Assembly (NCBI RefSeq): GCF_000300235.2 | Contig: NZ_CP004388.1 | Coordinates: 3,063,501 to 3,127,500, forward strand | Direction: 5' to 3' | DNA from: Thalassospira xiamenensis M-5 = DSM 17429 | GTDB taxonomy: Bacteria > Pseudomonadota > Alphaproteobacteria > Rhodospirillales > Thalassospiraceae | DNA: 64,000 nucleotides | Shown here: piece by piece, positions 39,065 to 48,394 of the stretch | How positions within the stretch are numbered: the first letter of the stretch is position 1 | Layout: every line of letters starts with the position of its first letter | Notes under the pieces: generated by a model | Told to the model about the DNA's origin: nothing | The model's input: the letters and a program-made list of their open reading frames with translations, nothing else | The model's database searches: none | Made by a program: the position numbers and the translations under genes

Positions 39065-39932
39065 TCTGGCTCCCCTCCCCCTGCTCCGAGGGCATGAATG
39101 CTTCGGGGACTGAGATCCGGTAGATCGGATGTATTTTTCCATCCTTGATCAAGGCCCGCGGCCCCGATCCCAAATCAATCGCAGATTTGTCGAGATATTT
39201 CAGCCAGGCGTGGGAATGACGATCAGCAAAAACAAAGAACAGCCGTTTGACCTTGATGCTCTGACAAGCGCGCAGGAGCTTCATAAGATGTTTCGGGCGC
39301 AAATTGGCAAGTCCCTGGAAAATCATGTCGAGATTGTCAAAACCGGCATGCGACGGCAATTCATCGAGTGCCTCAAGGATCGCCCGTTCCGGTGAGGATA
39401 CCTTGAGCGGCCAATGCCACGGACTGACAGTCGGACCGGTATTGCCGTTCATATTCTCGAGTTGACGTTCCACGTTCTCTATACCGGCCAGATCATTCGC
39501 AAACAGGTTGGTCGAGCGGACAATAAACTCTGTTTCTCCCGGCAATCGCGCAAGCCAGGACGGCACCTCGCCATAGAGATAGATACGCTCTTTATGGCCC
39601 AGGGACAGATAATGAGAAAAGCCATGGAAGGTCAGTGCACTCAATCCTCCCAGATGGACCTCATGTTCCATGATCGACTGGATCGACAGCAAAACAAGCT
39701 GCCAATCGGGAGCGGAATTCCGGTTCAAACGGGCTGAATGATCCGTGCGTGATAGTGGCCGACGGTAAACACCCCGGACCACCCGCTCCAGCCAACCGCG
39801 CTCGGCATAGTTATGGATCGATTTGGGATCGACGCCAAACCGCTTCAACCATGCCGCATCAACCAGAAAGCCGGGTGGCACCCGCTCCAGCATCGGTTTC
39901 AATCTTGGTGTTCTTTGATGGCTCATAACCAT
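39057..39932 (-). CDS. abiEi: AbiEi-type antitoxin and autorepressor
   Basis: About 291 residues from the ATG at 39932 (MVMSHQRTPRLKPMLE), or from 39926. The N-terminal winged helix has VPPGFLVDAAWLKRFGVDP then GWLERVVRGVYRRP. The C-terminal AbiEi domain contains VHLGGLSALTFHGFSHYL and VSSPERAILEALDELP. It should neutralise AbiEii and repress the pair. The start codons lie inside one of two identical palindromes (39914-39936 and 39985-40007), so its binding would block both transcription and translation initiation. A longer frame to 40145 is open, but it crosses the operators and is unlikely. Confidence 0.9.
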   Translation of the reverse strand: MVMSHQRTPRLKPMLERVPPGFLVDAAWLKRFGVDPKSIHNYAERGWLERVVRGVYRRPLSRTDHSARLNRNSAPDWQLVLLSIQSIMEHEVHLGGLSALTFHGFSHYLSLGHKERIYLYGEVPSWLARLPGETEFIVRSTNLFANDLAGIENVERQLENMNGNTGPTVSPWHWPLKVSSPERAILEALDELPSHAGFDNLDMIFQGLANLRPKHLMKLLRACQSIKVKRLFFVFADRHSHAWLKYLDKSAIDLGSGPRALIKDGKIHPIYRISVPEAFMPSEQGEGSQNA

Positions 39933-39936
39933 CAAA
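39914..39936. promoter_or_regulatory. AbiEi operator, proximal copy (contains the start codons)
   Basis: TTTGATGG (39914-39921) and CCATCAAA (39929-39936) are separated by CTCATAA. The same 25 bases recur exactly at 39985. On the minus strand the AbiEi ATG codons (39932 and 39926) fall within it. Confidence 0.75.
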
Positions 39937-39984
39937 ATCGCATTTTTTGAAAAAATCATCAATTGAATTTTTAATTTCTCAGCT

Positions 39985-40007
39985 TTTGATGGCTCATAAC
40001 CATCAAA
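39985..40007. promoter_or_regulatory. AbiEi operator, distal copy
   Basis: An identical palindrome 71 bp upstream of the proximal copy, with arms extended by one more T/A pair. Two spaced inverted repeats match the cooperative autoregulation described for AbiEi proteins. The gap between the copies is AT-rich and should hold the promoter. Confidence 0.75.
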
Positions 40008-40145
40008 ATTTGGAACTGATAAAACATCTCGCCAGCAGTACCCATACGTCGAGATGTTACAAATCCTCGGCATCCATTCACAAATGCCGAGCTTTTGCAA
40101 CACCGCCCCCAGCATCGTATGAAGCTGACATCTGACCCACATCAC

Positions 40146-40397
40146 TCACGACGATTTGCTTTGCCGCCCCTCCTGCGCGGTACCTGTCATCCCCTCCTTC
40201 CGCGCCCGCACAAAGGCCCGATCATTCTCGAGAAACGCTTCGAGCATGAACGGAATCAGTTCGGCAACCGCCTCGCTCTCGCCGTAAGTCTCACGATAGA
40301 GCGCAGCGTAATCGCGCAGTTTCCGGTTCAGATCGGCATTAAGGGTCATCGTCAGTTTTACCGGTTTGCGATCGGGCAGTTTGGCAAGTTTCATCAT
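40146..40397 (-). CDS. DUF2274 protein, end of the trb operon
   Basis: An 83-residue protein (MMKLAKLPDRKPVKLTMTLN) with a ribbon-helix-helix-like start and a helical body (LRDYAALYRETYGESEAVAE, LIPFMLEAFLENDRAF). DUF2274 genes regularly follow trbI in alphaproteobacterial conjugative elements, and here its ATG overlaps the trbI stop by ATGA. The exact role is unknown; a DNA-binding regulator of transfer genes is plausible. Confidence 0.8.
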   Translation of the reverse strand: MMKLAKLPDRKPVKLTMTLNADLNRKLRDYAALYRETYGESEAVAELIPFMLEAFLENDRAFVRARKEGMTGTAQEGRQSKSS

Positions 40398-41581
40398 CTC
40401 TGCTCTCCACCATAGGGTTTAAGCACAAGGTCGCGCTGAACGATCACCCGAACCGGCCAGCCGGGACGGATCTTGATGGTCGGCTGAATATTGAGGTTCT
40501 TCTCGGTGATCTGCCGCCCGGCCTGATCGACATTCTGCTGGGTGCTTTCGCGAATGGCACGCACCAGATCGCTCTCGTCGCTGCCGAGCGTCAGTTCGGT
40601 TCCGACCCCGAGCAGGGTCGCCATTGAGATGCCCTTGAGCAACTGCCATGTGTGGTAATCGACCTCATCCTCGAGCCCAGCATAGCCGCTGGCATCGGAG
40701 GCCGGCATGTTATCAAGCCGGATCGACGTTCCATCGGGCATCAGGATGCGCTGCCAGACCACCAGCGCGCGGGACTGACCAAAAGCAACCACACTGTCAT
40801 AAGTCCCGATCAGTCTGGCTCCCTGCGGGATCAGCACGGTCATGCCGGTGACAGTGTCATACACATTGGCGCCCACCTGGGCGATGATCAGGCCGGGCAG
40901 ATCGGAATTGATCCCGGTGACCAGACTGGCCGGAATGATGCTGCCCGCCATGACCTGCCAGGGCGAGACCGGGGTTTCCATCACATGTGGATTATAAATC
41001 CCGCCATCGTCATATTTGCGCATGAAGTCGAGCTTGCGCTGCCGCTCATCCGGAACCGCATTCGGATCGGTACCAGTTGCAATTGAGCCAACATTCCCAT
41101 TTACCGTTGCTCGATTTTCCGAAGCTTGACTGTTCGAGGGTTCGGACGACACTGCATTGGCCAGCGAGAAGAACACACCGGACTCCCGGGCATCGATCGC
41201 CTGTTGAGCTTGCCGTTGCTCGGCCAGGGAAAGTTCACCGGACGTGACATCCATTCCCTGGGCCCGTTGGGCCGCCACAATCGGCCGCCCCAGATCACCG
41301 GGCAAGGGCGGGCCAAGCTTCGGCACGTCCTGTTTTATCTCGGAATAGTCCTTGGGCAGATTTTCCAACTGATCGGGTCGTGCCTGCTGCCTCGCATGAT
41401 AAAGCTCGTCATTATCGTTGTCTTGTCGCAGCGACGGCGTTTGCAAAGCCATCATCGCGATGCCGAGAAGCGCCCCCGATCCCAGCGCGGTGACACCGAT
41501 CACGATACTGCGTCGGAAGCGAACAATCCGGGCATCCGGTCGACCGCGCAGCTCAAAACTCTCCTTCGATCTGTCAGTCAT
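40394..41581 (-). CDS. trbI: Type IV secretion protein TrbI (VirB10-like)
   Basis: About 395 residues from the ATG at 41581 (MTDRSKESFELRGRPDARIV). An N-terminal membrane helix (IVIGVTALGSGALLGIAMMA) is followed by a Pro/Gln-rich periplasmic stretch. The C-terminal VirB10 beta-barrel domain has VMAGSIIPASLVTGINSDLP, GMTVLIPQGARLIGTYDS and RLDNMPASDASGYAGLEDEV. It spans inner and outer membranes of the conjugation channel. Its ATG overlaps the trbG stop by 8 bp. Confidence 0.95.
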   Translation of the reverse strand: MTDRSKESFELRGRPDARIVRFRRSIVIGVTALGSGALLGIAMMALQTPSLRQDNDNDELYHARQQARPDQLENLPKDYSEIKQDVPKLGPPLPGDLGRPIVAAQRAQGMDVTSGELSLAEQRQAQQAIDARESGVFFSLANAVSSEPSNSQASENRATVNGNVGSIATGTDPNAVPDERQRKLDFMRKYDDGGIYNPHVMETPVSPWQVMAGSIIPASLVTGINSDLPGLIIAQVGANVYDTVTGMTVLIPQGARLIGTYDSVVAFGQSRALVVWQRILMPDGTSIRLDNMPASDASGYAGLEDEVDYHTWQLLKGISMATLLGVGTELTLGSDESDLVRAIRESTQQNVDQAGRQITEKNLNIQPTIKIRPGWPVRVIVQRDLVLKPYGGEQR

Positions 41582-42560
41582 CGCGGGCTCCCCCACCTGA
41601 AGCCTCGAGATGTGTGATCCGCACCACCTGTTGCGGGTCGGTTCCCATGCGCAGTTCAGCCGCCCGGAACAGCTGATCGACAATGTAATAGGTGCCGCGC
41701 TTGCGGTAATTGACCAGTTGCGTGTCGCCATTGGCCCCGATCACAAACAGCGGCGGCACCTCGCCCCGATCGATGTGCGCGGGGAATTCGATATAGACCT
41801 TGCGCCCGTCATCGAAGGCCCGGATTGGCCGCCAGGACGGATTGTCTCCTTCGATCTCATAGCCAAAGCTGATCTTCTCGAGCGCCAGATTGCGATCGAC
41901 CGGTTGTGCCGCAAGGGCCTCGGCATTGTTCCGGCGTAACATCACCAGACGATCCTGCGGATAGGACCAGGAAATCGCTGCCATCGCGGTTTCTGCGGTA
42001 CTGATCATTTGCAGATGATAGGTCCGCCTGTCGGTGGCGATCATGAGATTGGTTTTGAGTTCCGGGGCGAAGGGTTTGATCAGGATATGAACCTGTTGGT
42101 TATCCCCCGATCCGCTGGTGGTATCGCCAATCACCCAGCGCACCGTATCCCCGGCCGATACGGCGCGGAGTTGTTCACCGGGCTGCAGGGCAATATCGGT
42201 CACCTGCCCCGGGGCGCCATAAAGACGATACAACGCGCCTTCACTATAGGGATAGACCTGCACCGCATTGATATAGCCGTGTCTGGAGGGGTCCAGAAGC
42301 GCTGTCTTATTCGCCGTCTCGACCCTCTCTTCAGGCGAGAGCTTGTCTGCTGGTGATTGGCTTGGCAACGGCATCAGTTGCCCTGGTAGGGGCAAGGGTT
42401 TGGGGACTTCAACGATTTCGACCGGACGTGCGGGCTCCGCCTGAATGGTCGCCTCTTTGAAGCTGGCCCGATCATAGCTGATTGCAGGTGGTGGGGTTCC
42501 CGCCTTGCAGGCCGTGAGCACCATCATCAAACAGGTAAGCATCATCGCATTGTGTTTCAT
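41574..42560 (-). CDS. trbG: Type IV secretion protein TrbG (VirB9-like)
   Basis: A 328-residue protein with a lipoprotein-like signal (MLTCLMMVLTACKAGTPPP), where C18 would be lipidated. The VirB9/TrbG domain appears as VQVYPYSEGALYRLYGAPGQ, SWSYPQDRLVMLRRN, DGRKVYIEFPAHIDRGEVP and RKRGTYYIVDQLFRAAELRM. It forms the outer-membrane part of the mating pore with TrbI. It starts 5 bp after the trbF stop. Confidence 0.95.
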   Translation of the reverse strand: MKHNAMMLTCLMMVLTACKAGTPPPAISYDRASFKEATIQAEPARPVEIVEVPKPLPLPGQLMPLPSQSPADKLSPEERVETANKTALLDPSRHGYINAVQVYPYSEGALYRLYGAPGQVTDIALQPGEQLRAVSAGDTVRWVIGDTTSGSGDNQQVHILIKPFAPELKTNLMIATDRRTYHLQMISTAETAMAAISWSYPQDRLVMLRRNNAEALAAQPVDRNLALEKISFGYEIEGDNPSWRPIRAFDDGRKVYIEFPAHIDRGEVPPLFVIGANGDTQLVNYRKRGTYYIVDQLFRAAELRMGTDPQQVVRITHLEASGGGARDD

Positions 42561-42565
42561 GAGCG

Positions 42566-43273
42566 TTACTCCTGCGATCCGGGAGAGGATGTATCGAACT
42601 CGCGCGACCAGTCGATCGCCCGGACATAGAGCCCGAGCGGGTTCTTGCGCAGTTCTTCGGCATCGATCGGTGGTTTGGAAATCACGGTCAGGATGGCCGT
42701 CCAGCGATCGGTGCCCATCAGCGCACCGCGCTCATAGATGCGTTCCTGCCATTTGATCTGGAAGGACTGATCCGATGCGCGCACCACACTTGAGACCTCG
42801 ACCGACACACTCCGTTCGCCGATCCCGGCGAAGGGATCGTTACGATTGGCATAATCGTTGAGGAACTGTACGGCCTGACCGTTGACAAAATCATAGGCTG
42901 CCAGCCAGTTCTGGCGGACCAGCACCGGATCGGTGGAGACCGAGCGGACCAGTTTGATGAAGCGGGCCAGATACCAGGCGAATTGCGCATCGGTCGGCTG
43001 ATAGTCCGACGCGACCGGTGCGATCGCTCTTGCCTCGCCGAAACGGTCGATCTCGACGATATAGGGCACCACCCGGCTTTGCAGGGATTGCCAGATCAAT
43101 CCACCTGACAAGGAACAGGCCAGAGCAAAACAGCCAAAAGCCATCAATCGCCAGTTTCGGGCCTGAACGCGCGCCGATCCGATACGCTGATCCCAAACCT
43201 GACCCGCCTTCTGATAGGGCGTTTCGGGTTCGGGCGTCGTACCATAACGCTGCAGGGATCTTTTAAACGGCAT
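42566..43273 (-). CDS. trbF: Type IV secretion protein TrbF (VirB8-like)
   Basis: A 235-residue inner-membrane protein with one N-terminal helix (LMAFGCFALACSLSGGLIW) and a VirB8-like periplasmic domain (VVPYIVEIDRFGEARAIAP, QFAWYLARFIKLVRSVSTD, FQIKWQERIYERGAL). It is an assembly scaffold of the conjugation apparatus. It abuts trbL directly. Confidence 0.94.
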   Translation of the reverse strand: MPFKRSLQRYGTTPEPETPYQKAGQVWDQRIGSARVQARNWRLMAFGCFALACSLSGGLIWQSLQSRVVPYIVEIDRFGEARAIAPVASDYQPTDAQFAWYLARFIKLVRSVSTDPVLVRQNWLAAYDFVNGQAVQFLNDYANRNDPFAGIGERSVSVEVSSVVRASDQSFQIKWQERIYERGALMGTDRWTAILTVISKPPIDAEELRKNPLGLYVRAIDWSREFDTSSPGSQE

Positions 43274-44608
43274 CTATTCCCCCTTTTCATCGAGAGACGG
43301 ATTGGCGCCAGAACCGGGGCGATCACCATCGCGCACGGCCTGCGCGGTCGAATGCCGATGGGCTCGCATGTTCTGTTCATGACGCAGACGTCGCGCCCAG
43401 TAGGGCGCGGTTGCGCTATTGCTGTTGGAGGCACGAAAGCTTGCCGATCCGGCAGGCGCGCCACCGGTTGCAGCCCAGGCCGCGGCCCTGCCCTTCTCGG
43501 CCTCCAGCTTCAGTGTTTTGACGGCGCGATCCGACACGGAGCGCACGGTTTGACTTGCCTTGCCTCCAGCCGCACGGGCAACACCGCCCATACCGGCAGC
43601 AGTCCCGGCCAGACCGGACGCCCCCGAGGCGGCACGTCCCACCTGAAAGGACGTTGTGACCCCAGCGCCAAGTGCAGTTGCCGCGCGCAGGGCAACCAGA
43701 CCACCCCCGGCAACCGCTCCGACACCACTCAAAGCAGCACCACCGACCAAAAGCGTCGCCCCGGCGGCTGCACCGGCCGTTCCAAGTGCAGCCCCGGCAC
43801 CGAGTTGAGGTGCACCTGAGACCAGACCCGAGGCAATACCGGGCCCGAAGATACCCAGCCCCAAAAGCGCCAGAGCACCGAGTACCATCGACATGGCCGC
43901 GGCCATGTCGGGTTCCTGTCCCTGAAGGGCATTGGTAAAACTTGTAAACAGGGTGGAACCGATCCCGACAATCACGGCGAGTACCATGACTTTCACGCCC
44001 GACGAGATGACATTGCCAAGTACGCGTTCGGCCAGAAAGGCCGTCTTGTTCCACAGCGCGAACGGAACCAATACGAACCCGGCAAGTGCTGTCAGCTTGA
44101 ACTCAAGCACCGTGATGAAGAGCTGGATCGAGAGGATGAAGAAAGCGATGATCACCAGGAACCAGGCCAGCAACAGTACGAAGATGGTCAGGGCATTGAC
44201 GAAGAGATCGGGAATGCCGACCAGGTTGCCGACCTGCGCGATCAACGGCCAGGCTGCTTCATAGCCGGTTGCAGCAATCTTGCCCGGCCGCAACAGATCG
44301 TCTGCGGTCAGGCTTCCCGGTACGGTTTGCAACCCCAGCCCGGCAAATGAGGCATAGATGATCCCGGTCAGGGCTTGGAAATTATTGAGGATCAGCGCGA
44401 AGGTCCCGACATAGAGCACTTTGCGGATCAGGCGGGCGAGAATATTGTCCTCGCCACCCAGCGCCCAGAACAGACCGGCCAGTGTGATATCAATCCCGAT
44501 CAGGATGGAGGTCAGAAACCCGACATCGCCCGATAGCAGGCCGAAGCCGCTATCGATATAGCGGCCAAACACCTCCATGAAGCGATCAATGATGCCAAGG
44601 TCATCCAT
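43274..44608 (-). CDS. trbL: Type IV secretion protein TrbL (VirB6-like)
   Basis: A 444-residue polytopic protein: five to six hydrophobic helices in the first ~290 residues (for example FLTSILIGIDITLAGLFWAL, ALTIFVLLLAWFLVIIAFFI), then a long Gly/Ala-rich cytoplasmic or periplasmic tail (GAGAALGTAGAAAGATLLVG). VirB6/TrbL forms the inner-membrane channel for DNA. The gene is 17 bp after trbJ. Confidence 0.94.
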   Translation of the reverse strand: MDDLGIIDRFMEVFGRYIDSGFGLLSGDVGFLTSILIGIDITLAGLFWALGGEDNILARLIRKVLYVGTFALILNNFQALTGIIYASFAGLGLQTVPGSLTADDLLRPGKIAATGYEAAWPLIAQVGNLVGIPDLFVNALTIFVLLLAWFLVIIAFFILSIQLFITVLEFKLTALAGFVLVPFALWNKTAFLAERVLGNVISSGVKVMVLAVIVGIGSTLFTSFTNALQGQEPDMAAAMSMVLGALALLGLGIFGPGIASGLVSGAPQLGAGAALGTAGAAAGATLLVGGAALSGVGAVAGGGLVALRAATALGAGVTTSFQVGRAASGASGLAGTAAGMGGVARAAGGKASQTVRSVSDRAVKTLKLEAEKGRAAAWAATGGAPAGSASFRASNSNSATAPYWARRLRHEQNMRAHRHSTAQAVRDGDRPGSGANPSLDEKGE

Positions 44609-44625
44609 ACCCGAACCCGATCCGA

Positions 44626-45336
44626 TTATTCGTCATAAACACTGGATGTGCCGAGGAAACGTTGGGTCAAAGCCCGCCCGCTTTCCTCACTCTGGGCCTT
44701 CCGCGCCCGATCCTGGGTTTCCGCCCGTTGCTGGGCGATCAGCATCGACTGGATCTGCATCTGCTGCTTTGTCGAAAGCGCCAGCAACTGATTGGCGGTC
44801 TGCTGGGCGGCCAATGCCCCGGGAGCGCCCTGACTTCGCGCCACCAGATCATTGAGCAACTGACGGTCCTGCTGGATATTGCCGGCAAGCCCGGCCTGCA
44901 AACGCAGGCTTTTGCGATAGGCCGTCATGGTGTTTTGCCAGCGCTCTCGTGCAGCACGCGCCGCGTCACTGGCTTTGAGGGTGTCCTCATAGCTGTCGGG
45001 ATATTGCCGGGCGAGTTGCAGATCGAGTTCGGCAACATCAAACCCGATCCCGTCGGCCTGCATCATCAAGCCATCGATCCGGTCGAGCGCACTCATCATC
45101 TGGCTGGCGGAGGAATAATCCAGCCGTTCGAGATTGCGCGCCATGTTCTGCAACATCGTCGCCTGGTTCTGAAGCGAGCGGATCTGGTTGTTGATCTGTT
45201 CCAGCGCCCGGCTGGCCTGCAGGATGTTCTGGGCGAAGTTCGTTGCATCAAATACCGGCCAGGCGGCAAGGGCCACATGGCTCCAGAACAGAGCTGGCAA
45301 AACAATTGAAATGGCTTTGAACATGATGCGTTTCAT
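44626..45336 (-). CDS. trbJ: Type IV secretion protein TrbJ (VirB5-like)
   Basis: A 236-residue exported protein with a signal peptide (MKRIMFKAISIVLPALFWSH then VALAAWPVFD) and long coiled-coil helices (ALEQINNQIRSLQNQATMLQ, TKQQMQIQSMLIAQQRAETQ). VirB5-like proteins sit at the pilus tip. It overlaps trbE by ATGA. No trbK-sized gene follows. Confidence 0.93.
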   Translation of the reverse strand: MKRIMFKAISIVLPALFWSHVALAAWPVFDATNFAQNILQASRALEQINNQIRSLQNQATMLQNMARNLERLDYSSASQMMSALDRIDGLMMQADGIGFDVAELDLQLARQYPDSYEDTLKASDAARAARERWQNTMTAYRKSLRLQAGLAGNIQQDRQLLNDLVARSQGAPGALAAQQTANQLLALSTKQQMQIQSMLIAQQRAETQDRARKAQSEESGRALTQRFLGTSSVYDE

Positions 45337-47783
45337 GAGGCTTCTCCTGTTCGGGAAAACTGCCCGATCAGATCCCCGGCCCAGTCCAGCCCTCTGGCCG
45401 CGAGGAAGTGTTGGGCAAAATCCGTATGCCCGTGATCGGCCAGAATCTGATCAATGCGTTTCTGTGCGGCCGGGTCCGAGGCCCCACACAGGGCCAGAGC
45501 GATCGGGCCGAGCCCGAGCTCAAACAGCCGGTTACCTTGTCTGGATTGCAGGTAATAGTGACGTTTGGGTGTGGCCTGGGCGATCAGGTCGATCTGACGA
45601 CTATTCAAACCGAAGTGCTCATAGGCCTCTCTCGCCTGCGGTTCGATGGCCCGGTCATTGGGCAGGAAGATCCGCTGCGGGCAACTTTCGATGATGGCTG
45701 GTGCAATGGTTGAATCCGCGATATCTGCCAGCGACTGGGTGGCGAAGATCACCGAAACATTGCGTTTGCGCAGAACCTTGAGCCATTCACGAATCCGCGC
45801 GGCAAACAGCGGGTTATCGAGATAGATCCAGGCCTCATCGAGAATGAGCAGGCTCGGGCGACCATCAAACCGCGCTTCCAGCCGATGAAACAGCCAGGTC
45901 AGAACCGGCAGCACCGCCCCGGCCCGGTTCATCAGTTCCTCGGTCTCAAAACAATGGATATCAGAGAGTGTTAGCCGGTCTTCGGCGGCATCAAGCAGAT
46001 AGCCAAGCGGGCCTTCCAGCGTATAAGGCTGAAGCGCTGCCTTGATCGCATTGGACTGTAAAAGCATGACAAGACCGGTGAGCGTCCGTTCCGCGACCGG
46101 CGCACTTGCCAGACTGGAAAGGGCTGACCAGACCATATCCTTGATCTCGGGCGTCACACGGACCTTCTCGTGATCAAGCAGCATCGCAATCCAGTCCGCC
46201 GCCCAGCTTCGAATCGTCGGATCGTCGATCTCGCGTAGCGGCTGAAAAGACAGGCCTTCACTGGCGCCAAGCGGATAATGCTCCCCACCCATGGCAAGTA
46301 CCGCGGCGCGGGCCGAGTTGCCCTTATCGAACATATAGATCTGCGCATCGGGGTAACGGCGAAACTGCATCGCCATCAGGGCGAGCAGAACCGACTTGCC
46401 CGCCCCGGTCGGCCCGACAATCAGCATATGCCCGACATCGCCGATATGTGTGGAAAAGCGAAAGGGTGTGGTCCCCGAGGTTTGTGCATAAAACAATGGT
46501 GGACAGAACTGCCCGGTAACCTCGGAGAGATGCGCATTACCCATCGGCCCGGCCCAGACCGCCGAGAGTGGTGTGAGATGGGCCAGATTAAGCGTGTGGA
46601 TCAAAGGCTGGCGCACATTGGCATAGACGTGGCCCGGCAGACTGCCAAGCCAGGCTTCGACCGCATTAATCGTCTCGCGGATTGTTGTGAAACCATGCCC
46701 ATTGACGATCCGCTCGACCGTTCTGATCTTGTCCTCGACGGCCTGAAGATCAGAATCGAAGACCGTCACCGTAACCGTCAGATAACCGAACCCGACATGA
46801 TCACCGCCCAGCGCCTGCAGGGCGGCATCGGCATCCACCGCCTTGTTGTCCGCATCACTATCAACAAGTGCTGACGCCTCATTGGTCATCACCTCACGCA
46901 GAATGGCGGCAACCGATTTGCGCTTGGCGAACCATTGCCGGCGCAGGCGGGTCAGGACTCTATTGGCGTCAGTACGGTCCAGAGGTATGTAACGTGAGAC
47001 CCAGCGATAAGCAAAATCCTGATGATTGAGCGCATCCAGCACGCCGGGACGGGTCGTATCGGGAAAACCCAGTATGGTGATGCTGCGCAGATGCCAATCA
47101 CCCAGCATCGGCTCAAGACCACCCACAAGCGGCGTATCGGCCAGGATGGCATCAAGATAGACCGGAATCTCGGGCGCATGCACCGGATGGTGTTTGGTCG
47201 AGACGGTATCATGGAGAAACGCCAGCGTCTCGTCGTCATCCAACGGCACGACCTCGGGCATGAAGCCCGCCAGCAGGTCCAGCACCCGCTCCGTATCCTC
47301 GGTGAAGCGTTCCAGCTCCAGCCGCCAGTTCCGTCCTTCTTCCTTCCGGCCGGTTTCCACAAACAGCTTTGTGCCGCGTGACTGGAGATCAGGCGGCGGT
47401 ATGAACAGCAAGGTCAGATAATAGCGGCTTTCGAAATGTGCCCCCTGACGTGCCTCGGCAAAGGCGGCCCGGCGTTCCTCATCGACCAGCCATGAGGCCG
47501 GATCGGGAAAGTCAGACACCGGATAGGTCTCGGCCTCGCTTCGGCTTGCCTCGAAGAACAGCGCCCAGCCCGAGCCGAGACGTTTGAGCACATTATTGAC
47601 CCGCGCACAGAACCCGACCAGTTCGGCCTCGGTCGCACTTTCGAGATCGGGCCCCCGAAACCGAAATGTCCGCTGAAAGCTGCCATCCTTGTTCAGGATA
47701 ATCCCCGGTGCGACCAGAGCCGCCCATGGCAGGAGATCGGCGAGACACTCATTCTTGTTGCGATATTCGGCAAGGTTTAGCAT
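45333..47783 (-). CDS. trbE: Conjugative transfer ATPase TrbE (VirB4-like)
   Basis: About 816 residues from the ATG at 47783 (MLNLAEYRNKNECLADLLPW). Walker A is LIVGPTGAGKSVLLALM and Walker B is PSLLILDEAWIYLDNPLF, with the VirB4 segment KRNVSVIFATQSLADIADS. It powers pilus assembly and substrate transfer at the inner membrane. It overlaps trbD by 7 bp and trbJ by 4 bp. Full length and intact. Confidence 0.96.
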   Translation of the reverse strand: MLNLAEYRNKNECLADLLPWAALVAPGIILNKDGSFQRTFRFRGPDLESATEAELVGFCARVNNVLKRLGSGWALFFEASRSEAETYPVSDFPDPASWLVDEERRAAFAEARQGAHFESRYYLTLLFIPPPDLQSRGTKLFVETGRKEEGRNWRLELERFTEDTERVLDLLAGFMPEVVPLDDDETLAFLHDTVSTKHHPVHAPEIPVYLDAILADTPLVGGLEPMLGDWHLRSITILGFPDTTRPGVLDALNHQDFAYRWVSRYIPLDRTDANRVLTRLRRQWFAKRKSVAAILREVMTNEASALVDSDADNKAVDADAALQALGGDHVGFGYLTVTVTVFDSDLQAVEDKIRTVERIVNGHGFTTIRETINAVEAWLGSLPGHVYANVRQPLIHTLNLAHLTPLSAVWAGPMGNAHLSEVTGQFCPPLFYAQTSGTTPFRFSTHIGDVGHMLIVGPTGAGKSVLLALMAMQFRRYPDAQIYMFDKGNSARAAVLAMGGEHYPLGASEGLSFQPLREIDDPTIRSWAADWIAMLLDHEKVRVTPEIKDMVWSALSSLASAPVAERTLTGLVMLLQSNAIKAALQPYTLEGPLGYLLDAAEDRLTLSDIHCFETEELMNRAGAVLPVLTWLFHRLEARFDGRPSLLILDEAWIYLDNPLFAARIREWLKVLRKRNVSVIFATQSLADIADSTIAPAIIESCPQRIFLPNDRAIEPQAREAYEHFGLNSRQIDLIAQATPKRHYYLQSRQGNRLFELGLGPIALALCGASDPAAQKRIDQILADHGHTDFAQHFLAARGLDWAGDLIGQFSRTGEAS

Positions 47784-48046
47784 CGCCACCATCTCCTCTG
47801 GCGCAGATGGCGGGCGAGGACCGGTAAAAAATCCGGATCACGCTTGGCAGCAAACACTGCCAGTGTCTGGCCGATAAAGAACAACCCCAACCCGGCAACC
47901 CATTGCTGCAGGCCAAGCCCGATGGCCGCCGCAAACGTGCCATTCAGGATTGCGACCGAACGCGGTGCGCCACCGAGAAAGATCGGCTCGGTCAGTGCCC
48001 GATGGACCGGGATATCAAACCCCTCGACGGATCGATCATCACGCAT
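47777..48046 (-). CDS. trbD: Conjugal transfer protein TrbD (VirB3-like)
   Basis: An 89-residue inner-membrane protein (MRDDRSVEGFDIPVHRALTE) with two hydrophobic helices (ILNGTFAAAIGLGLQQW, GLGLFFIGQTLAVFAAK). The start is fixed by the TGATG overlap with trbC and by homology to VirB3/TrbD; a longer open frame through trbC is a shadow. Confidence 0.9.
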   Translation of the reverse strand: MRDDRSVEGFDIPVHRALTEPIFLGGAPRSVAILNGTFAAAIGLGLQQWVAGLGLFFIGQTLAVFAAKRDPDFLPVLARHLRQRRWWRC

Positions 48047-48381
48047 CAGATCAGCGCCCCACCACCAAACGAGAAGAAGGACAGGAAGAAGGAACTGGCG
48101 GCAAAGGCGATCGACAGGCCAAATACGATCTGGATCAGGCGCCGAAACCCGCCGGAGGTTTCGCCGAAGGCCAGGGTCAGACCGGTGACGATGATGATGA
48201 TCACCGCAACGATCTTGGCCACCGGTCCCTGAACGGATTCCAGAATGCGCTGCAACGGCTCTTCCCACGGCATACCCGAACCGGCAGCCATGGCATCGGG
48301 TGCCAGAGCGATCAGCATGACTACCGCCAGACAGAAAGCTGACGGGAGAGTGCGTGATAATGCGCAATGTCTTGCAGACAT
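48046..48381 (-). CDS. trbC: Conjugal transfer pilin TrbC (VirB2-like)
   Basis: A 111-residue prepilin with a long signal segment (LPSAFCLAVVMLIALAPDAM then AAGSGMPWEEP) and two membrane helices (VAKIVAVIIIIVTGLTLAFG, IQIVFGLSIAFAASSFFLSF). It is processed into the conjugative pilus subunit. It lies between trbB (13-bp gap) and trbD (one-base overlap). Confidence 0.92.
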   Translation of the reverse strand: MSARHCALSRTLPSAFCLAVVMLIALAPDAMAAGSGMPWEEPLQRILESVQGPVAKIVAVIIIIVTGLTLAFGETSGGFRRLIQIVFGLSIAFAASSFFLSFFSFGGGALI

Positions 48382-48394
48382 GAATTTCCTCCAT

